In this document: piece after piece, positions 55,267 through 64,000 of the stretch
Numbering within the stretch: position 1 is the first letter of the stretch
How the letters are laid out: each line of letters starts with the position of its first letter
From: Pelolinea submarina
GTDB taxonomy: Bacteria; Chloroflexota; Anaerolineae; Anaerolineales; Anaerolineaceae
Direction: 5' to 3'
NCBI RefSeq assembly: GCF_003966975.1
Contig: NZ_AP018437.1
Span: 3,455,888-3,519,887 of the forward strand
Length of the DNA stretch: 64,000 nucleotides
The notes under the pieces: model-generated
The model's input: the letters and a program-made list of their open reading frames with translations, nothing else
Database searches by the model: none
What the model was told of the DNA's origin: nothing
Position numbers and translations under genes: made by a program

Positions 55267-55294
55267 ATTTTATCACAACCCTTGTTCATGTCAA
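55267..55294 (-). promoter_or_regulatory. rRNA promoter P2 with a hairpin over its -35
   Basis: On the minus strand TTGACA (55294-55289) and TAAAAT (55272-55267) are 16 nt apart, with TGA before the -10. The sequence CCCTTG...CAAGGG (55279-55297) is an inverted repeat that covers the -35 box, so a transcript from P1 would carry a hairpin here. Confidence 0.75.
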
Positions 55295-55449
55295 GGGTTT
55301 TCGCGGAAAAAAATCCGATGTTCTCCGACTTTCATGGCAAACACCGGCTCTTTTGTTCGCTTAGGCCTCTCCGGCACACTTCAGCTCTTCGGTTGTAAAT
55401 GATTTGCTTATGGGGCAAATGCTTTGAAGTAACTCTGTACTGTTCCAAT

Positions 55450-55478
55450 ATTCTAAGGCTTGTGCGCATATATGTCAA
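55450..55478 (-). promoter_or_regulatory. rRNA promoter P1
   Basis: On the minus strand TTGACA (55478-55473) and TAGAAT (55455-55450) are exactly 17 nt apart, starting transcription near 55443, about 290 nt before 16S. Confidence 0.85.
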
Positions 55479-55556
55479 GGCAGCAAAAAATCAAAAACGG
55501 ATATTTTAAGGTTTGTAAGACAATTAATTACTTTTCCTTATATATAGCACTTGTGA

Positions 55557-55565
55557 TGCTATAAT
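55557..55565 (+). promoter_or_regulatory. extended -10 promoter of vanW
   Basis: TGCTATAAT ends 9 nt before the ATG at 55575 with no ribosome binding site, so the mRNA is predicted to be leaderless. Confidence 0.7.
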
Positions 55566-55574
55566 TTTTCCGAC

Positions 55575-57443
55575 ATGAGCTCCTCATCCTCTTCCCAATC
55601 GTTTTCTTTCTGGCAATTGCTGGTTAAAACCATCACTGTTTTACTGCTCGGGATGGTACTTTTTCTCACGATTGCTTTCACCGTAATCGGTGTTTATCAG
55701 GTCTGGTATGCCGGACGCATCTTCCCCGGTATTCATATTGCCGATGTAAACGTTGGCGGGTTGAACCAGGAACAAGCCGCTTTCTATCTTTCGAGTAACT
55801 TTAAATTAACTCCGGATGGAAAAATCCATTTATGGTACGGCAGCAATCCGATCGAGGTCGAGCCTGAACAATTGGGGATCCGCCTGGAAATATCCGCTTC
55901 CGTCCAGGAGGCTTACAATTTTGGCCGAAAAGGCGCCTTCGGTTCATGGCTGGTCTACCGCATGAATAACAGCTCTTCAGCCAACAACTTGACCCCCACC
56001 ATCGTTTTTGACCAGCCCACTGCGGTTCGATATCTCCAGCAAATCGGCCAACTATACGACCATCCCGCTATTGAAGCGCAGTTGAGCCTTCAGGGAACCC
56101 AGGTGGTATCCCAATTGGGGCAAAACGGGCAACAACTGGATATCGCGGCCAGCCTGGATCAAATCGCAGCACAGGTGGAACAATTGAATCTGGAAAAGGT
56201 TATTCTCACCGTGACACAGACCCAACCCCAGATCATGGATGCCAGCCCCTACGCCAACATGGCCCAAAAAATCCTGGATCAACCTTTCAGCCTGGTTTTA
56301 GCCGCCAGCCCAACCGAGCCGGCTACCGAATGGAAGATTTTGCCGGAAGACCTGGCGCCGATGCTAACCTTCGAGACACAGCAGGAGGACGGCCAAACCA
56401 GAATGGTACCGCAATTGAAAGAGGATTATCTGGATGCTTATCTTTCCAACCTGTCCAGCCAGGTGGATATTAAGACCAAAAACCCGCGTTTTATTTTTAA
56501 CGACGAGACCCGTCAATTAGATTTATTGACTCCGGGTGTGACCGGCCGGCAGCTTGATTTTGCATCCACCGCCGCAAACGTCCAATCCGCGCTGGCGCAA
56601 GGACAGACCAGCGCCCCAGTTTCAATTGCCATCCAGCAGCCGCAGGTTAGTGACTCCGCGCAAACTGCCGACCTGGGCATCACTGAATTGGTCCACAGTG
56701 AGAGTTCTTATTTTTACGGATCCAGCAGCGCCCGTGTTCAAAACATCCAGACCGCCGCAGCTCAATTCCACGGGTTATTAGTTCCGCCAAACAGTACTTT
56801 CTCAATGGCCGAGGTCATGGATGAGATCACGCTGGATAATGGTTATGCCGAGGCGTTGATTATCTACAACGGCCAGACCATCGAGGGTGTAGGCGGCGGG
56901 GTTTGCCAGGTGAGCACCACCCTATTCCGGACCGCATTCTTCAGCGGGTTCCCCATTACTGAAAGACATCCGCACGCATACCGGGTTTCCTATTATGAAA
57001 AAACAGCCGGAAACAAACGCGACAATGACCTGGCCGGGTTGGACGCCACTGTGTACGTGCCCATCATCGATTTGAAATTCGAGAATGACACGCCTTACTG
57101 GCTACTGATGGAAACTTATGTTGATCCATCCGCAAGCCGCATTACCTGGAAGTTTTATTCCACCTGGGACGGGCGTACGGTCAATTGGCAAACCACCGGA
57201 CCGACTGACGTCGAGAAACCGGAGAAACCTCTTTACCGGGAAAATCCCGAATTATCCTCCGGCGAAATTGAACAAGTGGAGTGGGAAGCGGACGGGGCAG
57301 ACATACGAGTGGATCGCTCTGTTTACCTGGGCGATGCGTTGATGTTCCAGGATTCCTTCGACACGCATTACGAACCCTGGCGCGCAGTCTATGAATACGG
57401 GCCGGGCACCGAGGGTATTCCCGCGAACAGCAAAGATGAATGA
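55575..57443 (+). CDS. VanW-family envelope protein with peptidoglycan-binding domain (YoaR-like)
   Basis: A 622-residue protein. A Ser-rich cytoplasmic tail and one TM helix (about 14-38) anchor it. The outside has two repeats of the PG-binding-4 type (about 45-370, with IHIADVNVGGLNQEQAAFYL), then a VanW domain (about 375-540) with GGGVCQVSTTLFRTAFFSGFPITERHPHAYRVSYYE. Members of this family are thought to bind or remodel the cell wall, but the reaction is unknown. It is read from a probable leaderless mRNA and is followed by Trm112 and LCP genes. Confidence 0.92.
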   Translation: MSSSSSSQSFSFWQLLVKTITVLLLGMVLFLTIAFTVIGVYQVWYAGRIFPGIHIADVNVGGLNQEQAAFYLSSNFKLTPDGKIHLWYGSNPIEVEPEQLGIRLEISASVQEAYNFGRKGAFGSWLVYRMNNSSSANNLTPTIVFDQPTAVRYLQQIGQLYDHPAIEAQLSLQGTQVVSQLGQNGQQLDIAASLDQIAAQVEQLNLEKVILTVTQTQPQIMDASPYANMAQKILDQPFSLVLAASPTEPATEWKILPEDLAPMLTFETQQEDGQTRMVPQLKEDYLDAYLSNLSSQVDIKTKNPRFIFNDETRQLDLLTPGVTGRQLDFASTAANVQSALAQGQTSAPVSIAIQQPQVSDSAQTADLGITELVHSESSYFYGSSSARVQNIQTAAAQFHGLLVPPNSTFSMAEVMDEITLDNGYAEALIIYNGQTIEGVGGGVCQVSTTLFRTAFFSGFPITERHPHAYRVSYYEKTAGNKRDNDLAGLDATVYVPIIDLKFENDTPYWLLMETYVDPSASRITWKFYSTWDGRTVNWQTTGPTDVEKPEKPLYRENPELSSGEIEQVEWEADGADIRVDRSVYLGDALMFQDSFDTHYEPWRAVYEYGPGTEGIPANSKDE

Positions 57444-57504
57444 TAATCAACTAATCTCGTAGTGGTAAAATCCAATATTGTTTGTGTATCTGAAAGGAGA
57501 TTAA

Positions 57505-57729
57505 ATGGTCAGCAAGGATTTACTGGACATTTTACGTTGCCCGGCTTGCGTTCGGGAAAAAGAGGGGCGGCTTGAAACATATAAAAATACCTGGTTGATC
57601 TGCCAGGACTGCGGCAGGAAGTATCCTATTGTTGAGGATATCCCTGTTATGCTGATTGACGAAGGCGACAAGTGGGTAGACACCAAGAATGAAGATTTAC
57701 CCATCCCACCGCCCAGACCTCAATCTTAG
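57505..57729 (+). CDS. Trm112-family zinc-binding protein
   Basis: A 74-residue Trm112-like protein. CPAC and CQDC pairs (LRCPAC near 11-15, ICQDCGRKYP near 33) would bind zinc, and YPIVEDIPVML is the family signature. Trm112 proteins activate methyltransferases; in bacteria the partner is often unknown. AAGGAGATTAA precedes the ATG. It lies between VanW and LCP genes. Confidence 0.9.
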   Translation: MVSKDLLDILRCPACVREKEGRLETYKNTWLICQDCGRKYPIVEDIPVMLIDEGDKWVDTKNEDLPIPPPRPQS

Positions 57730-57799
57730 CCAATCTAATTGGTCCTTTTCTTGCAACAAACCTATTTGTTGATTATTTTAAAAGGATATTATCTGTCCC

Positions 57800-59212
57800 A
57801 TGAAAAACTTTTTTAAACGCATATCTCTTAAATTCAAAGCCATGGATAGCCTGACCAAGATATTCTTTTCCTTGTTCGTGGTCCTGGCCCTTGTCACAGG
57901 GGTAGTCGCATTTAATTCCGTACGCAATCTAACTTCAACCATGACCATTCTCGACTTGCCCGGTGCTCCGGTGCTCGAGAACCTGCTCAATAATAACGGA
58001 ACTGCAGAGTCACCTTCATCAGGCATGAGTCAATCGGCAGCGGTTTCCACACCGGAACCCTGGGATGGATCCAGCCGCGTGACGATTTTGCTGCTGGGTC
58101 TCGACTATAACGACTGGCGCGCCGGTCAAACACCGCACAGCGATACCATGATGCTGTTAACCATTGACCCGGTTAATAAAACCGCAGCCATGATGTCTCT
58201 GCCGCGCGACCTGTGGGTCAACATACCCGGGTTCGATTACGGCCGTATCAATGAGGCTTATTTTGACGGCGAATCCTACAGCCTGCCCGGCGGCGGCCCT
58301 GAGCTGGCCCGCCAGACCGTGGAGCAGTTTATCGGCGTTCCGATCACTTACTATGTTGTGATGGACTTCTACACCGTGATAGACATTATTGACGAAGTTG
58401 GCGGTGTTGAACTCATCCCCGATCAAGATGTTGTCGTTGAAAAATTCGGAGGCGGTGAAGAACAAACCCTGGTTGCCGGCCAGAAATACGTTCTGGATGG
58501 CGCATTAGCTCTGGCTTACGCTCGCGAACGCCACACTTCCGGCGGCGATGTCGATCGCGCTCGCCGGCAGCAGCAGTTGATTCTAGCTTTCCGCAAGAGA
58601 ATCTTGAAATATCAGGACCTGCCGACCTTCATTTCGAAAATCCCGGCAATTTACCAGGATTTATCATCCGGAATTTCCACCAATATGAATGTTGATGACG
58701 CGGTAAAGCTGGGTGTTCTGGCTTTATCATTAAACTCGGATAACATTTCACGTGCTGTGATTAATTACGAAATGGTCATTCAAGCCACCTCACCGGACGG
58801 TGAGGCTATTCTGAAACCCATACCAGATAAGATCCGTGCGCTGCGCGACGAGGTATTCGCCGGGGGCGGAACAATGTCACCCATGGCAGTAGCCAGCAGT
58901 GGTTCCTCATTAGTCAAAGATGAAGCCGCCGGCGTTGTCATCTGGAACGGCAGCGGTGACAGCAGCCTGGGTACCCGTACCTCCGATTATCTGACCAGCC
59001 AGGGCATTAGCGTTATTCAAGTGGCCGATGTGGATTACACTCCCGCCACCAAGATTGAAATCTTCGACGGTAAACCGTATACGGTCAATTTCCTGTCCAC
59101 CCTGATGGGTGTAGCTTCCGCGAATATCTGGAACTCTTACGACCCGACCGCTGGCGCTGACATCCGCGTCACGCTGGGCGGGGACTGGGCAGCCAACAAC
59201 ACACTGCCCTAA
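57800..59212 (+). CDS. LCP-family (LytR/CpsA/Psr) envelope glycopolymer transferase
   Basis: A 470-residue membrane-anchored protein. One TM helix (about 20-42) precedes an LCP domain (about 90-260) with LLGLDYNDWRAGQTPHSDTMMLLTIDP, SLPRDLWVNIPG, and YARERHTSGGDVDRARRQQQL, whose Arg and Asp residues bind polyprenyl pyrophosphate and Mg. A LytR_C domain (about 375-470) ends the protein. It probably attaches a glycopolymer to the cell wall. Together with VanW it suggests a wall with secondary polymers, which is notable for a Chloroflexota. Confidence 0.94.
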   Translation: MKNFFKRISLKFKAMDSLTKIFFSLFVVLALVTGVVAFNSVRNLTSTMTILDLPGAPVLENLLNNNGTAESPSSGMSQSAAVSTPEPWDGSSRVTILLLGLDYNDWRAGQTPHSDTMMLLTIDPVNKTAAMMSLPRDLWVNIPGFDYGRINEAYFDGESYSLPGGGPELARQTVEQFIGVPITYYVVMDFYTVIDIIDEVGGVELIPDQDVVVEKFGGGEEQTLVAGQKYVLDGALALAYARERHTSGGDVDRARRQQQLILAFRKRILKYQDLPTFISKIPAIYQDLSSGISTNMNVDDAVKLGVLALSLNSDNISRAVINYEMVIQATSPDGEAILKPIPDKIRALRDEVFAGGGTMSPMAVASSGSSLVKDEAAGVVIWNGSGDSSLGTRTSDYLTSQGISVIQVADVDYTPATKIEIFDGKPYTVNFLSTLMGVASANIWNSYDPTAGADIRVTLGGDWAANNTLP

Positions 59213-59229
59213 ATTCGAACCTGACCCGA

Positions 59230-59267
59230 GAAAACCGTAGGCTTCGACATGCTCAGCTTGCGGTTTT
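59230..59267 (+). terminator. intrinsic terminator after the LCP gene
   Basis: AAAACCGTAGGC and GCTTGCGGTTTT pair (two G-U wobbles) across a loop of about 13 nt, followed by a long T-run. Confidence 0.8.
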
Positions 59268-59298
59268 TTTTATTTAATTTGGGGCTCTTTGTAAATCT

Positions 59299-59340
59299 GT
59301 CATTCTGAGCCGCAGGCGAAGAATCTCAGCCAGGATGACG
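59299..59340. repeat. dispersed TCATTCTGAGC-type repeat
   Basis: TGTCATTCTGAGCCGCAGG followed by CGAAGAATCTCAGCC. This belongs to a family of short dispersed intergenic repeats seen in many bacteria. One copy is visible here. No target-site duplication or gene is attached. Confidence 0.6.
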
Positions 59341-59349
59341 TAGATAGTA

Positions 59350-59381
59350 TAAAAATAGGGCGCTCATAGAATAGCGCCCTA
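59350..59381 (-). terminator. intrinsic terminator of hutU
   Basis: On the minus strand TAGGGCGCT and AGCGCCCTA form a 9-bp stem with an 8-nt loop and a TTTTTAT tail, 30 nt after the hutU stop. Confidence 0.88.
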
Positions 59382-59410
59382 TATGCTTCGACAAATTCAA
59401 TAAGTTTGTT

Positions 59411-61063
59411 CTATTTCATCATGGGAATCTTGATGCCGTTGCGTTTGGCCGCTGCAATGGCCTCCGGGTAACCGGCGTCCGCGTGACGAAGGATGCCCAT
59501 GCCCGGGTCGGTGGTAAGCACCCGCTCCAGGCGCGCCGCGGCTTCGGGCGTACCATCAGCCACCACCACCATACCGGCGTGCTGGCTGAAACCGATTCCC
59601 ACACCACCGCCGTGATGGAAAGATATCCAGGTAGCGCCGCCGACGGCGTTGATGAGCGCATTGAGGATCGGCCAGTCGCTGACCGCGTCCGTACCATCGC
59701 GCATGCCTTCCGTTTCACGATTAGGTGAAGCCACCGAACCGGAATCCAGGTGATCGCGGCCGATTACGATGGGGGCTTTCAGCACACCACTGGCAACCAT
59801 CTCGTTGAACTTCAGACCGGCGCGGGCGCGTTCGCCATAACCCAGCCAGCAAATGCGCGAGGGCAAGCCTTGGAACGCCACCTGCTCCTTGGCCATCTTC
59901 AACCAGCGATGCAGATGTTCGTCTTCGGGGAACAATTCCATGATAGCTTCATCGGTGCGGTAGATATCTTCCGGGTCGCCCGATAATGCCACCCAACGGA
60001 AGGGGCCTTTGCCTTCGCAGAACAACGGACGAATATAGGCCGGAACAAAACCGGGGAAATCAAAGGCATTTTCGAGGCCGTTGTCAAAAGCACGCTGGCG
60101 AATGTTGTTGCCGTAATCAAAAACTTCCGCGCCGCGCTTCTGGAACTCCAGCATAGCTTTGACGTGTTCCGTCATGGAATCGACCGATCGGCGGGTATAT
60201 TCCTTTGGGTCGCGCTTGCGCAGCTCGTCGGCCGCTGCAATGCTCAGGCCGGTCGGAACGTACATAAGGAAATCATGGGCGGGAGTTTGGTCGGTGACCA
60301 CATCGGGGATGACACCGCTGGACAGCAGGGCCGAGTAAACCTCGGCGGCGTTTCCCACCAGGCCGACCGAGCGCGGAATCTGCTTTTCTTTGGCTTCCAG
60401 CACCAAGCTGAGCGCTTCTTCAATGTCGCCCGCGATGGTGTCCAAGTAGCCGATCTCTTTGCGCCACTTGGCTTGTTCCGGGTCGACTTCCACAATCAGG
60501 CCGGCGCCTTCGTTCATGGTGATGGCCAGGGCCTGGGCGCTGCCCATGCCGCCTAAACCGGCGGTCAGCACAAACTTGCCTTTCAGCGAACCCCAGCCGC
60601 GTTGGACTGCCAGGGACGCCAATGTTTCATAGGTCCCTTGCAGGATGCCCTGCGCGCCAATATAGATCCATGACCCGGCGGTCATCTGGCCGAACATCAT
60701 CAGGCCATCCGCCACCAGTTTGTCAAAATGCTCCTGAGTGGCCCAATGAGGCACCAGGTTGGAATTGGCAATCAGTACCTTGGGAGCATCTTTGTGGGTC
60801 TTAAAAATACCAACCGGTTTACCGGATTGAACCAGTAAGGTCTCATCTTCTTCCAATTCCCGCAGCGATTTTAGGATAGCATCAAAGCAATCCCAGTTGC
60901 GGGCAGCCTGGCCGCGGCCGCCATACACAACCAAATCTTCAGGGCGCTGGGCTACTTCCGGGTCAAGGTTATTTTGAATCATTCTGTAAGGGGCCTCAAT
61001 CAGCCAGGATTTACACGTCAATTGAGTCCCACGGGGTGCTCTTACAGTACGCGCTTCGGACAT
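59411..61063 (-). CDS. hutU: urocanate hydratase
   Basis: A 550-residue urocanase. It converts urocanate to imidazolone propionate with a tightly bound NAD as electrophile. Conserved blocks include [61 protein letters not shown] (NAD fold) and [25 protein letters not shown], which holds the active-site Cys. CAGGAG lies before the ATG at 61063. No hutH, hutI or hutG is nearby, so histidine degradation genes must be elsewhere or the pathway is partial. Confidence 0.96.
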   Translation of the reverse strand: MSEARTVRAPRGTQLTCKSWLIEAPYRMIQNNLDPEVAQRPEDLVVYGGRGQAARNWDCFDAILKSLRELEEDETLLVQSGKPVGIFKTHKDAPKVLIANSNLVPHWATQEHFDKLVADGLMMFGQMTAGSWIYIGAQGILQGTYETLASLAVQRGWGSLKGKFVLTAGLGGMGSAQALAITMNEGAGLIVEVDPEQAKWRKEIGYLDTIAGDIEEALSLVLEAKEKQIPRSVGLVGNAAEVYSALLSSGVIPDVVTDQTPAHDFLMYVPTGLSIAAADELRKRDPKEYTRRSVDSMTEHVKAMLEFQKRGAEVFDYGNNIRQRAFDNGLENAFDFPGFVPAYIRPLFCEGKGPFRWVALSGDPEDIYRTDEAIMELFPEDEHLHRWLKMAKEQVAFQGLPSRICWLGYGERARAGLKFNEMVASGVLKAPIVIGRDHLDSGSVASPNRETEGMRDGTDAVSDWPILNALINAVGGATWISFHHGGGVGIGFSQHAGMVVVADGTPEAAARLERVLTTDPGMGILRHADAGYPEAIAAAKRNGIKIPMMK

Positions 61064-61204
61064 TTTCAACTCCTGTGAACTTTTTCCTGATTATACAATT
61101 ACCGTGTTGTTTTTATATAATTCTTACGCAAGTTAAGCATATTTGACTTATAATCATGACCTCGAAAAGTATTTCAATATATAATGGTTGCCGAGGTTGC
61201 TACT

Positions 61205-61510
61205 ATGCCAGTGTACGTATATCACTGTGACGAATGTGATTTTCAATTTGAACAACAGCAGAAATTTTCAGATAAACCGCTGAAACGCTGCCCTGAATGC
61301 GGCAAAGATAGCTTGCATAAGGTCTACACGCCGGTAGGTGTTATCTATAAAGGTTCCGGTTTTTATTCCACCGATCACCGCTCCAGTTCAGGTGCCAATT
61401 TTCCAAGCAGAGCTAAAAAAGAAGAAAAAGAAAAAGCCGAGGCAGCGGACAGCACCAAACACGAGGCGGAAAAGCCCAAGAGCAGCAGTAAAGAAAAAAT
61501 GGACAGCTAA
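61205..61510 (+). CDS. FmdB-family zinc-ribbon protein
   Basis: A 101-residue protein. It starts MPVYVYHCDECDFQFE and has the second pair KRCPECGKDSL, two CxxC motifs forming a zinc ribbon. The C-terminal half is a low-complexity Lys/Glu/Ser tail. FmdB-type proteins are small regulators or RNA-associated proteins of uncertain role. The frame is open upstream to an ATG at 61184, but the family N-terminus supports 61205. Its coding end overlaps the terminator stem. Confidence 0.9.
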   Translation: MPVYVYHCDECDFQFEQQQKFSDKPLKRCPECGKDSLHKVYTPVGVIYKGSGFYSTDHRSSSGANFPSRAKKEEKEKAEAADSTKHEAEKPKSSSKEKMDS

Positions 61511-61531
61511 TTTTTCGTCTGTCCATTTTTT
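61494..61531 (+). terminator. intrinsic terminator overlapping the end of the FmdB gene
   Basis: AAAAAATGGACAG and CTGTCCATTTTTT form a 13-bp stem with a 12-nt loop. The first arm lies within the last codons of the FmdB gene and the stop codon is in the loop. Confidence 0.88.
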
Positions 61532-61608
61532 ATAATTTGCATCGGAATATACAGCGCTATTCATAAAATGACTTATCGACACGAGCCAACTCATGAGGGT
61601 ATTTAATT

Positions 61609-62619
61609 ATGAAACGATGGTATTTTTGGGTCAGTCTTCTGGTAAGTGCACTGTTTCTTTACCTGGCATTACGCGGCCTCCAATTCGACCAGGTCTTTTC
61701 TGCAGTGAAATCCGCAAACATGACGTGGCTCTTGGCCGTGGTGCCCATTTACTTCACTTCGGTCTGGTTCCGCTCCCTGCGCTGGAATTATCTGCTGCGG
61801 CCCATCAAACACCTGAAAACTAACGAGGTATTTCCGGTAGTTGCCATCGGCTATATGGGCAACAATATTTTCCCAGCCCGTGCCGGCGAGCTGCTGCGCT
61901 CGATTGTGCTCAAGCACCGCTACGATATCTCCATCTCCGCATCCCTGGCAAGCATCATTGTGGAACGCATTATTGACGGGGTTGTTATGCTGGGATTCAT
62001 TTTTTTCAACCTGACTGAACTAAACAAATTAACCGATTCTTCGGGTTTTGTCGGCAGCATTCGCGCACTGGCGCTTTGGGGCTCCGTAGCTTTCATCGGC
62101 GCGCTGTTGTTCTTCCTGCTGGCCGCGAAATTTCCGCATAAAACCGAAACATTTATCCGCTGGGTAGCCAAAATCTTCCCGCAAAAATGGCATGAAAAGA
62201 TCCTCAACATCGGGCTGCGCTTTATCACAGGTATTGAAGCATTGAATTCCTGGAAAAGCCTGTCGATTGTTCTAGGAACCTCAGTGGTTATCTGGCTGCT
62301 GGAAACCAGTGTTTATTGGGTAGTAATGCGCGCTTTTCCCATGCAGGTCAGTTTCTTTGGCCTGATGTTGATGAACGGTATCTTGAACCTGTCCACCACT
62401 TTGCCTTCGGCCCCTGGTTACATCGGTACCTTCGATGCGCCCGGCATCGCGTTGATGAGCGCTTACGGTATTGACAAATCATTGGCAGCCGGCTACACGC
62501 TGGTTTTGCACGCGGCCTTGTGGCTGCCGGTGACATTACTGGGTGCTTACTTCTTCGCGCGCGAAGGATTGAATTGGAGCAAGGAGCTGGAAACCGCCAG
62601 AGCGGAAAAGGAAGGATAG
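61609..62619 (+). CDS. lysylphosphatidylglycerol synthase-TM/AglD-family membrane protein
   Basis: A 336-residue protein with about eight hydrophobic helices of the UPF0104/AglD family. Blocks such as VVAIGYMGNNIFPARAGELLRSIVLKHR and MLMNGILNLSTTLPSAPGYIGTFDAPGIALM are typical. Members act in lipid-linked sugar or aminoacyl-lipid handling, perhaps as flippases; the soluble synthase half of MprF is missing. It starts 6-7 nt before the FAD oxidoreductase and is probably co-transcribed with it. Confidence 0.88.
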   Translation: MKRWYFWVSLLVSALFLYLALRGLQFDQVFSAVKSANMTWLLAVVPIYFTSVWFRSLRWNYLLRPIKHLKTNEVFPVVAIGYMGNNIFPARAGELLRSIVLKHRYDISISASLASIIVERIIDGVVMLGFIFFNLTELNKLTDSSGFVGSIRALALWGSVAFIGALLFFLLAAKFPHKTETFIRWVAKIFPQKWHEKILNIGLRFITGIEALNSWKSLSIVLGTSVVIWLLETSVYWVVMRAFPMQVSFFGLMLMNGILNLSTTLPSAPGYIGTFDAPGIALMSAYGIDKSLAAGYTLVLHAALWLPVTLLGAYFFAREGLNWSKELETARAEKEG

Positions 62620-62625
62620 GGAAGT

Positions 62626-63918
62626 ATGAAAAACATTGCTGTCATCGGTGCAGGCGCGGGTGGACTGGCCGCCGCATATGACCTGGTCCAAGCCGGGCAT
62701 CAAGTCACCGTCTTTGAACAAGAAAGCCGTCCGGGCGGATTGGCCGCCGGTTTCAAAGAACCTGAATGGGATTGGGAACTGGAAAAGTTCTACCATCACT
62801 GGTTCCAAAGCGACCATGCGATTCTCTCGTTAATCAATGAGCTTGGCTTGAGCGATAAAGTGGAGTTTCACCAACCCACTACCGTTATGTATTACGACGG
62901 TGACTTCTACCCGTTTGATACCCCCATTGCTGCACTTAAATTCCCGGGGTTGTCTTTCTTCGGGAAGATGCGCTTCGGATTTGTGACGGTCTTTTTGCGC
63001 TACCTGGCTAAATGGCAGCCGCTGGAAAAATATACCGCGCACGAATGGATGAAAAAGTATTACGGTGAAAAGGTTTATTCCACCATGCTGGAACCCATGC
63101 TGGTGGGCAAATTCAGCTCGCATTACCAGGATGTCAATATGGCCTGGTTTTGGGCGCGCTTCAAGGCGCGCACTCCCAAGTTGGGAACTTTCAATGGCGG
63201 ATTTCAGGCTTTTCTGGACCAATTCGCGGAAATCCTTTCTCAAAAAGGCGTACGTTTTTCTTTCAACACCGGTATTCGCGGCATTCAGCCGCTGGAAAAC
63301 GGCCAAATTGAATTGAGCCTGGAAAACGGCAAAGCGATATTCGATCAGGTATTGGCTACCGTCCCGCCATTCCTGCTGGCCAAATTAACCCCCAGTTTGG
63401 ATGAGGTCTATAAACAAAAGCTCACCAGCCTGAAAAATATCGGCGCAGTGGTTTTGATCCTGTCTATCAAGAAGCCCCTTTCCAAGAAGGGCTATTACTG
63501 GTTCAACCTGCCCAAGTCCTCCGGTTTCCCTTTCCTGGCTTTGGTAGAGCATACCAATTTTCTGGCACCCGAACACTACAACGGAGAACACCTGATCTAC
63601 TGCGGTGATTACCTGGAAAATTCACACGAGTATTTTTCGCTCACCAAGGAAGAAATGGTCGCGCGCTTCCTGCCCAGCTTGAAGCGTATCAATCCTGATT
63701 TTCAAACAGACTGGCTGCAGAAAAGTTGGTTGTTCCGCGCGCCTTACGCCCAACCCGTTCCGGGCGTGAATCATTCGGAAAAGCTTCCTGCCATTCAAAC
63801 CCCCATTTCCAATCTATACTTCGCAAGCATGAGCCAGGTTTATCCCTGGGATCGCGGCACCAATTACGCAGTGGAGCTGGGGCGCAGGGCAGCCGGGATA
63901 ATGTTGTCTGCCAGTTGA
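62626..63918 (+). CDS. FAD-dependent oxidoreductase (amine oxidase / protoporphyrinogen oxidase-like)
   Basis: A 430-residue flavoprotein. FAD motif GAGAGGLAAAYDLVQAGHQVTVFEQESRPGGLA is at residues 7-39 and a C-terminal YPWDRGTNYAVELGRRAAGIM block closes the FAD site. The overall plan resembles UDP-galactopyranose mutase and protoporphyrinogen oxidase relatives. Its partner upstream is a lipid-linked-sugar membrane protein, so a role in envelope glycolipid synthesis is plausible, but the substrate is unknown. Confidence 0.88.
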   Translation: MKNIAVIGAGAGGLAAAYDLVQAGHQVTVFEQESRPGGLAAGFKEPEWDWELEKFYHHWFQSDHAILSLINELGLSDKVEFHQPTTVMYYDGDFYPFDTPIAALKFPGLSFFGKMRFGFVTVFLRYLAKWQPLEKYTAHEWMKKYYGEKVYSTMLEPMLVGKFSSHYQDVNMAWFWARFKARTPKLGTFNGGFQAFLDQFAEILSQKGVRFSFNTGIRGIQPLENGQIELSLENGKAIFDQVLATVPPFLLAKLTPSLDEVYKQKLTSLKNIGAVVLILSIKKPLSKKGYYWFNLPKSSGFPFLALVEHTNFLAPEHYNGEHLIYCGDYLENSHEYFSLTKEEMVARFLPSLKRINPDFQTDWLQKSWLFRAPYAQPVPGVNHSEKLPAIQTPISNLYFASMSQVYPWDRGTNYAVELGRRAAGIMLSAS

Positions 63919-63956
63919 ATTTTCTAATTCCAAAATTTGTAAATCCGCTTGATATG

Positions 63957-63990
63957 AATGTCCCGATTTTTTTCCGGGACATTTTAATTT
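63957..63990 (+). terminator. intrinsic terminator after the FAD oxidoreductase
   Basis: AATGTCCCG and CGGGACATT form a 9-bp stem with a T-rich loop, followed by TTAATTTTTT. Confidence 0.9.
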
Positions 63991-64000
63991 TTTAGATTCG

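Larger units (their letters stand above)
55153..55574. promoter_or_regulatory. rRNA leader region and vanW upstream region
   Basis: This 422-bp gap holds the rRNA leader and its two minus-strand promoters (P1 55450-55478, P2 55267-55294) and, at its other end, the plus-strand extended -10 of vanW (TGCTATAAT, 55557-55565), which ends 9 nt before the ATG. Nothing else is visible. Confidence 0.8.

Overview
The window looks like chromosomal DNA of an anaerobic Chloroflexota, most likely Anaerolineae. This is an inference. It rests on ABC-transporter lipoproteins with long Ala/Glu-rich linkers after the lipobox, the CbiM-PDGLE/CbiQ/CbiO arrangement, single-domain sugar ATPases and the general gene mix. 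The 16S gene in the window (53643-55152, minus) would settle it. There are no phage, transposon or CRISPR sequences.

Layout. 1-8111 (minus) is a glycerol/dihydroxyacetone operon: GlpA-like dehydrogenase, FAD oxidoreductase, DUF1667 protein, GlpF, DhaK, DhaL, GlpK, a small membrane protein and the start of DhaM. 8720-11994 is a lactose/cellobiose-type PTS set with two IIA paralogues around a TetR regulator. 12218-14266 (plus) is a corrinoid protein plus an MtmB-type methyltransferase that has leucine where archaeal MtmB has pyrrolysine. 14278-26653 (minus) is a long sugar operon: spermidine/iron-type ABC importer, (alpha/alpha)6-like protein, aldolase, FGGY kinase, isomerase, DeoR regulator, TIM-like isomerase and YjbQ. 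A GHMP sugar kinase is divergent from it. 28346-36522 holds an MFS carrier, a ribose-type ABC importer with its LacI regulator and a second FGGY kinase. 36580-39046 is a Ni/Co ECF importer. 39436-43155 holds a LysE/RhtB exporter and a divergent aspartokinase/ASADH operon, each behind an attenuator-like leader. 43195-49571 covers metal and redox functions: two Fur-family regulators, DUF438 protein, ferredoxin, Crp/Fnr regulator and ZnuACB. 49886-55152 is a complete rRNA operon (16S-tRNA-Ile-tRNA-Ala-23S-5S, minus). 55575-63918 holds envelope genes (VanW, LCP, a flippase-like membrane protein) with Trm112, FmdB, urocanase and an FAD oxidoreductase.

How it fits together. The organism appears to live on glycerol, plant-type sugars and oligosaccharides, feeding DHAP-level intermediates into glycolysis through several regulated import and kinase modules. 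Regulation is unusually readable. There are several perfect or near-perfect TTGACA-N17-TATAAT promoters, and five start codons lie only 9-10 nt after a -10 element, which points to leaderless mRNAs. Four 13-bp iterons sit at the lacI start. An 11-bp inverted repeat brackets the divergent promoters at 26.7 kb.

The two most notable signals are (i) a 37-codon Met/Thr-rich leader peptide with mutually exclusive antiterminator and terminator upstream of lysC-asd, and (ii) the non-pyrrolysine MtmB homologue with its own corrinoid protein.
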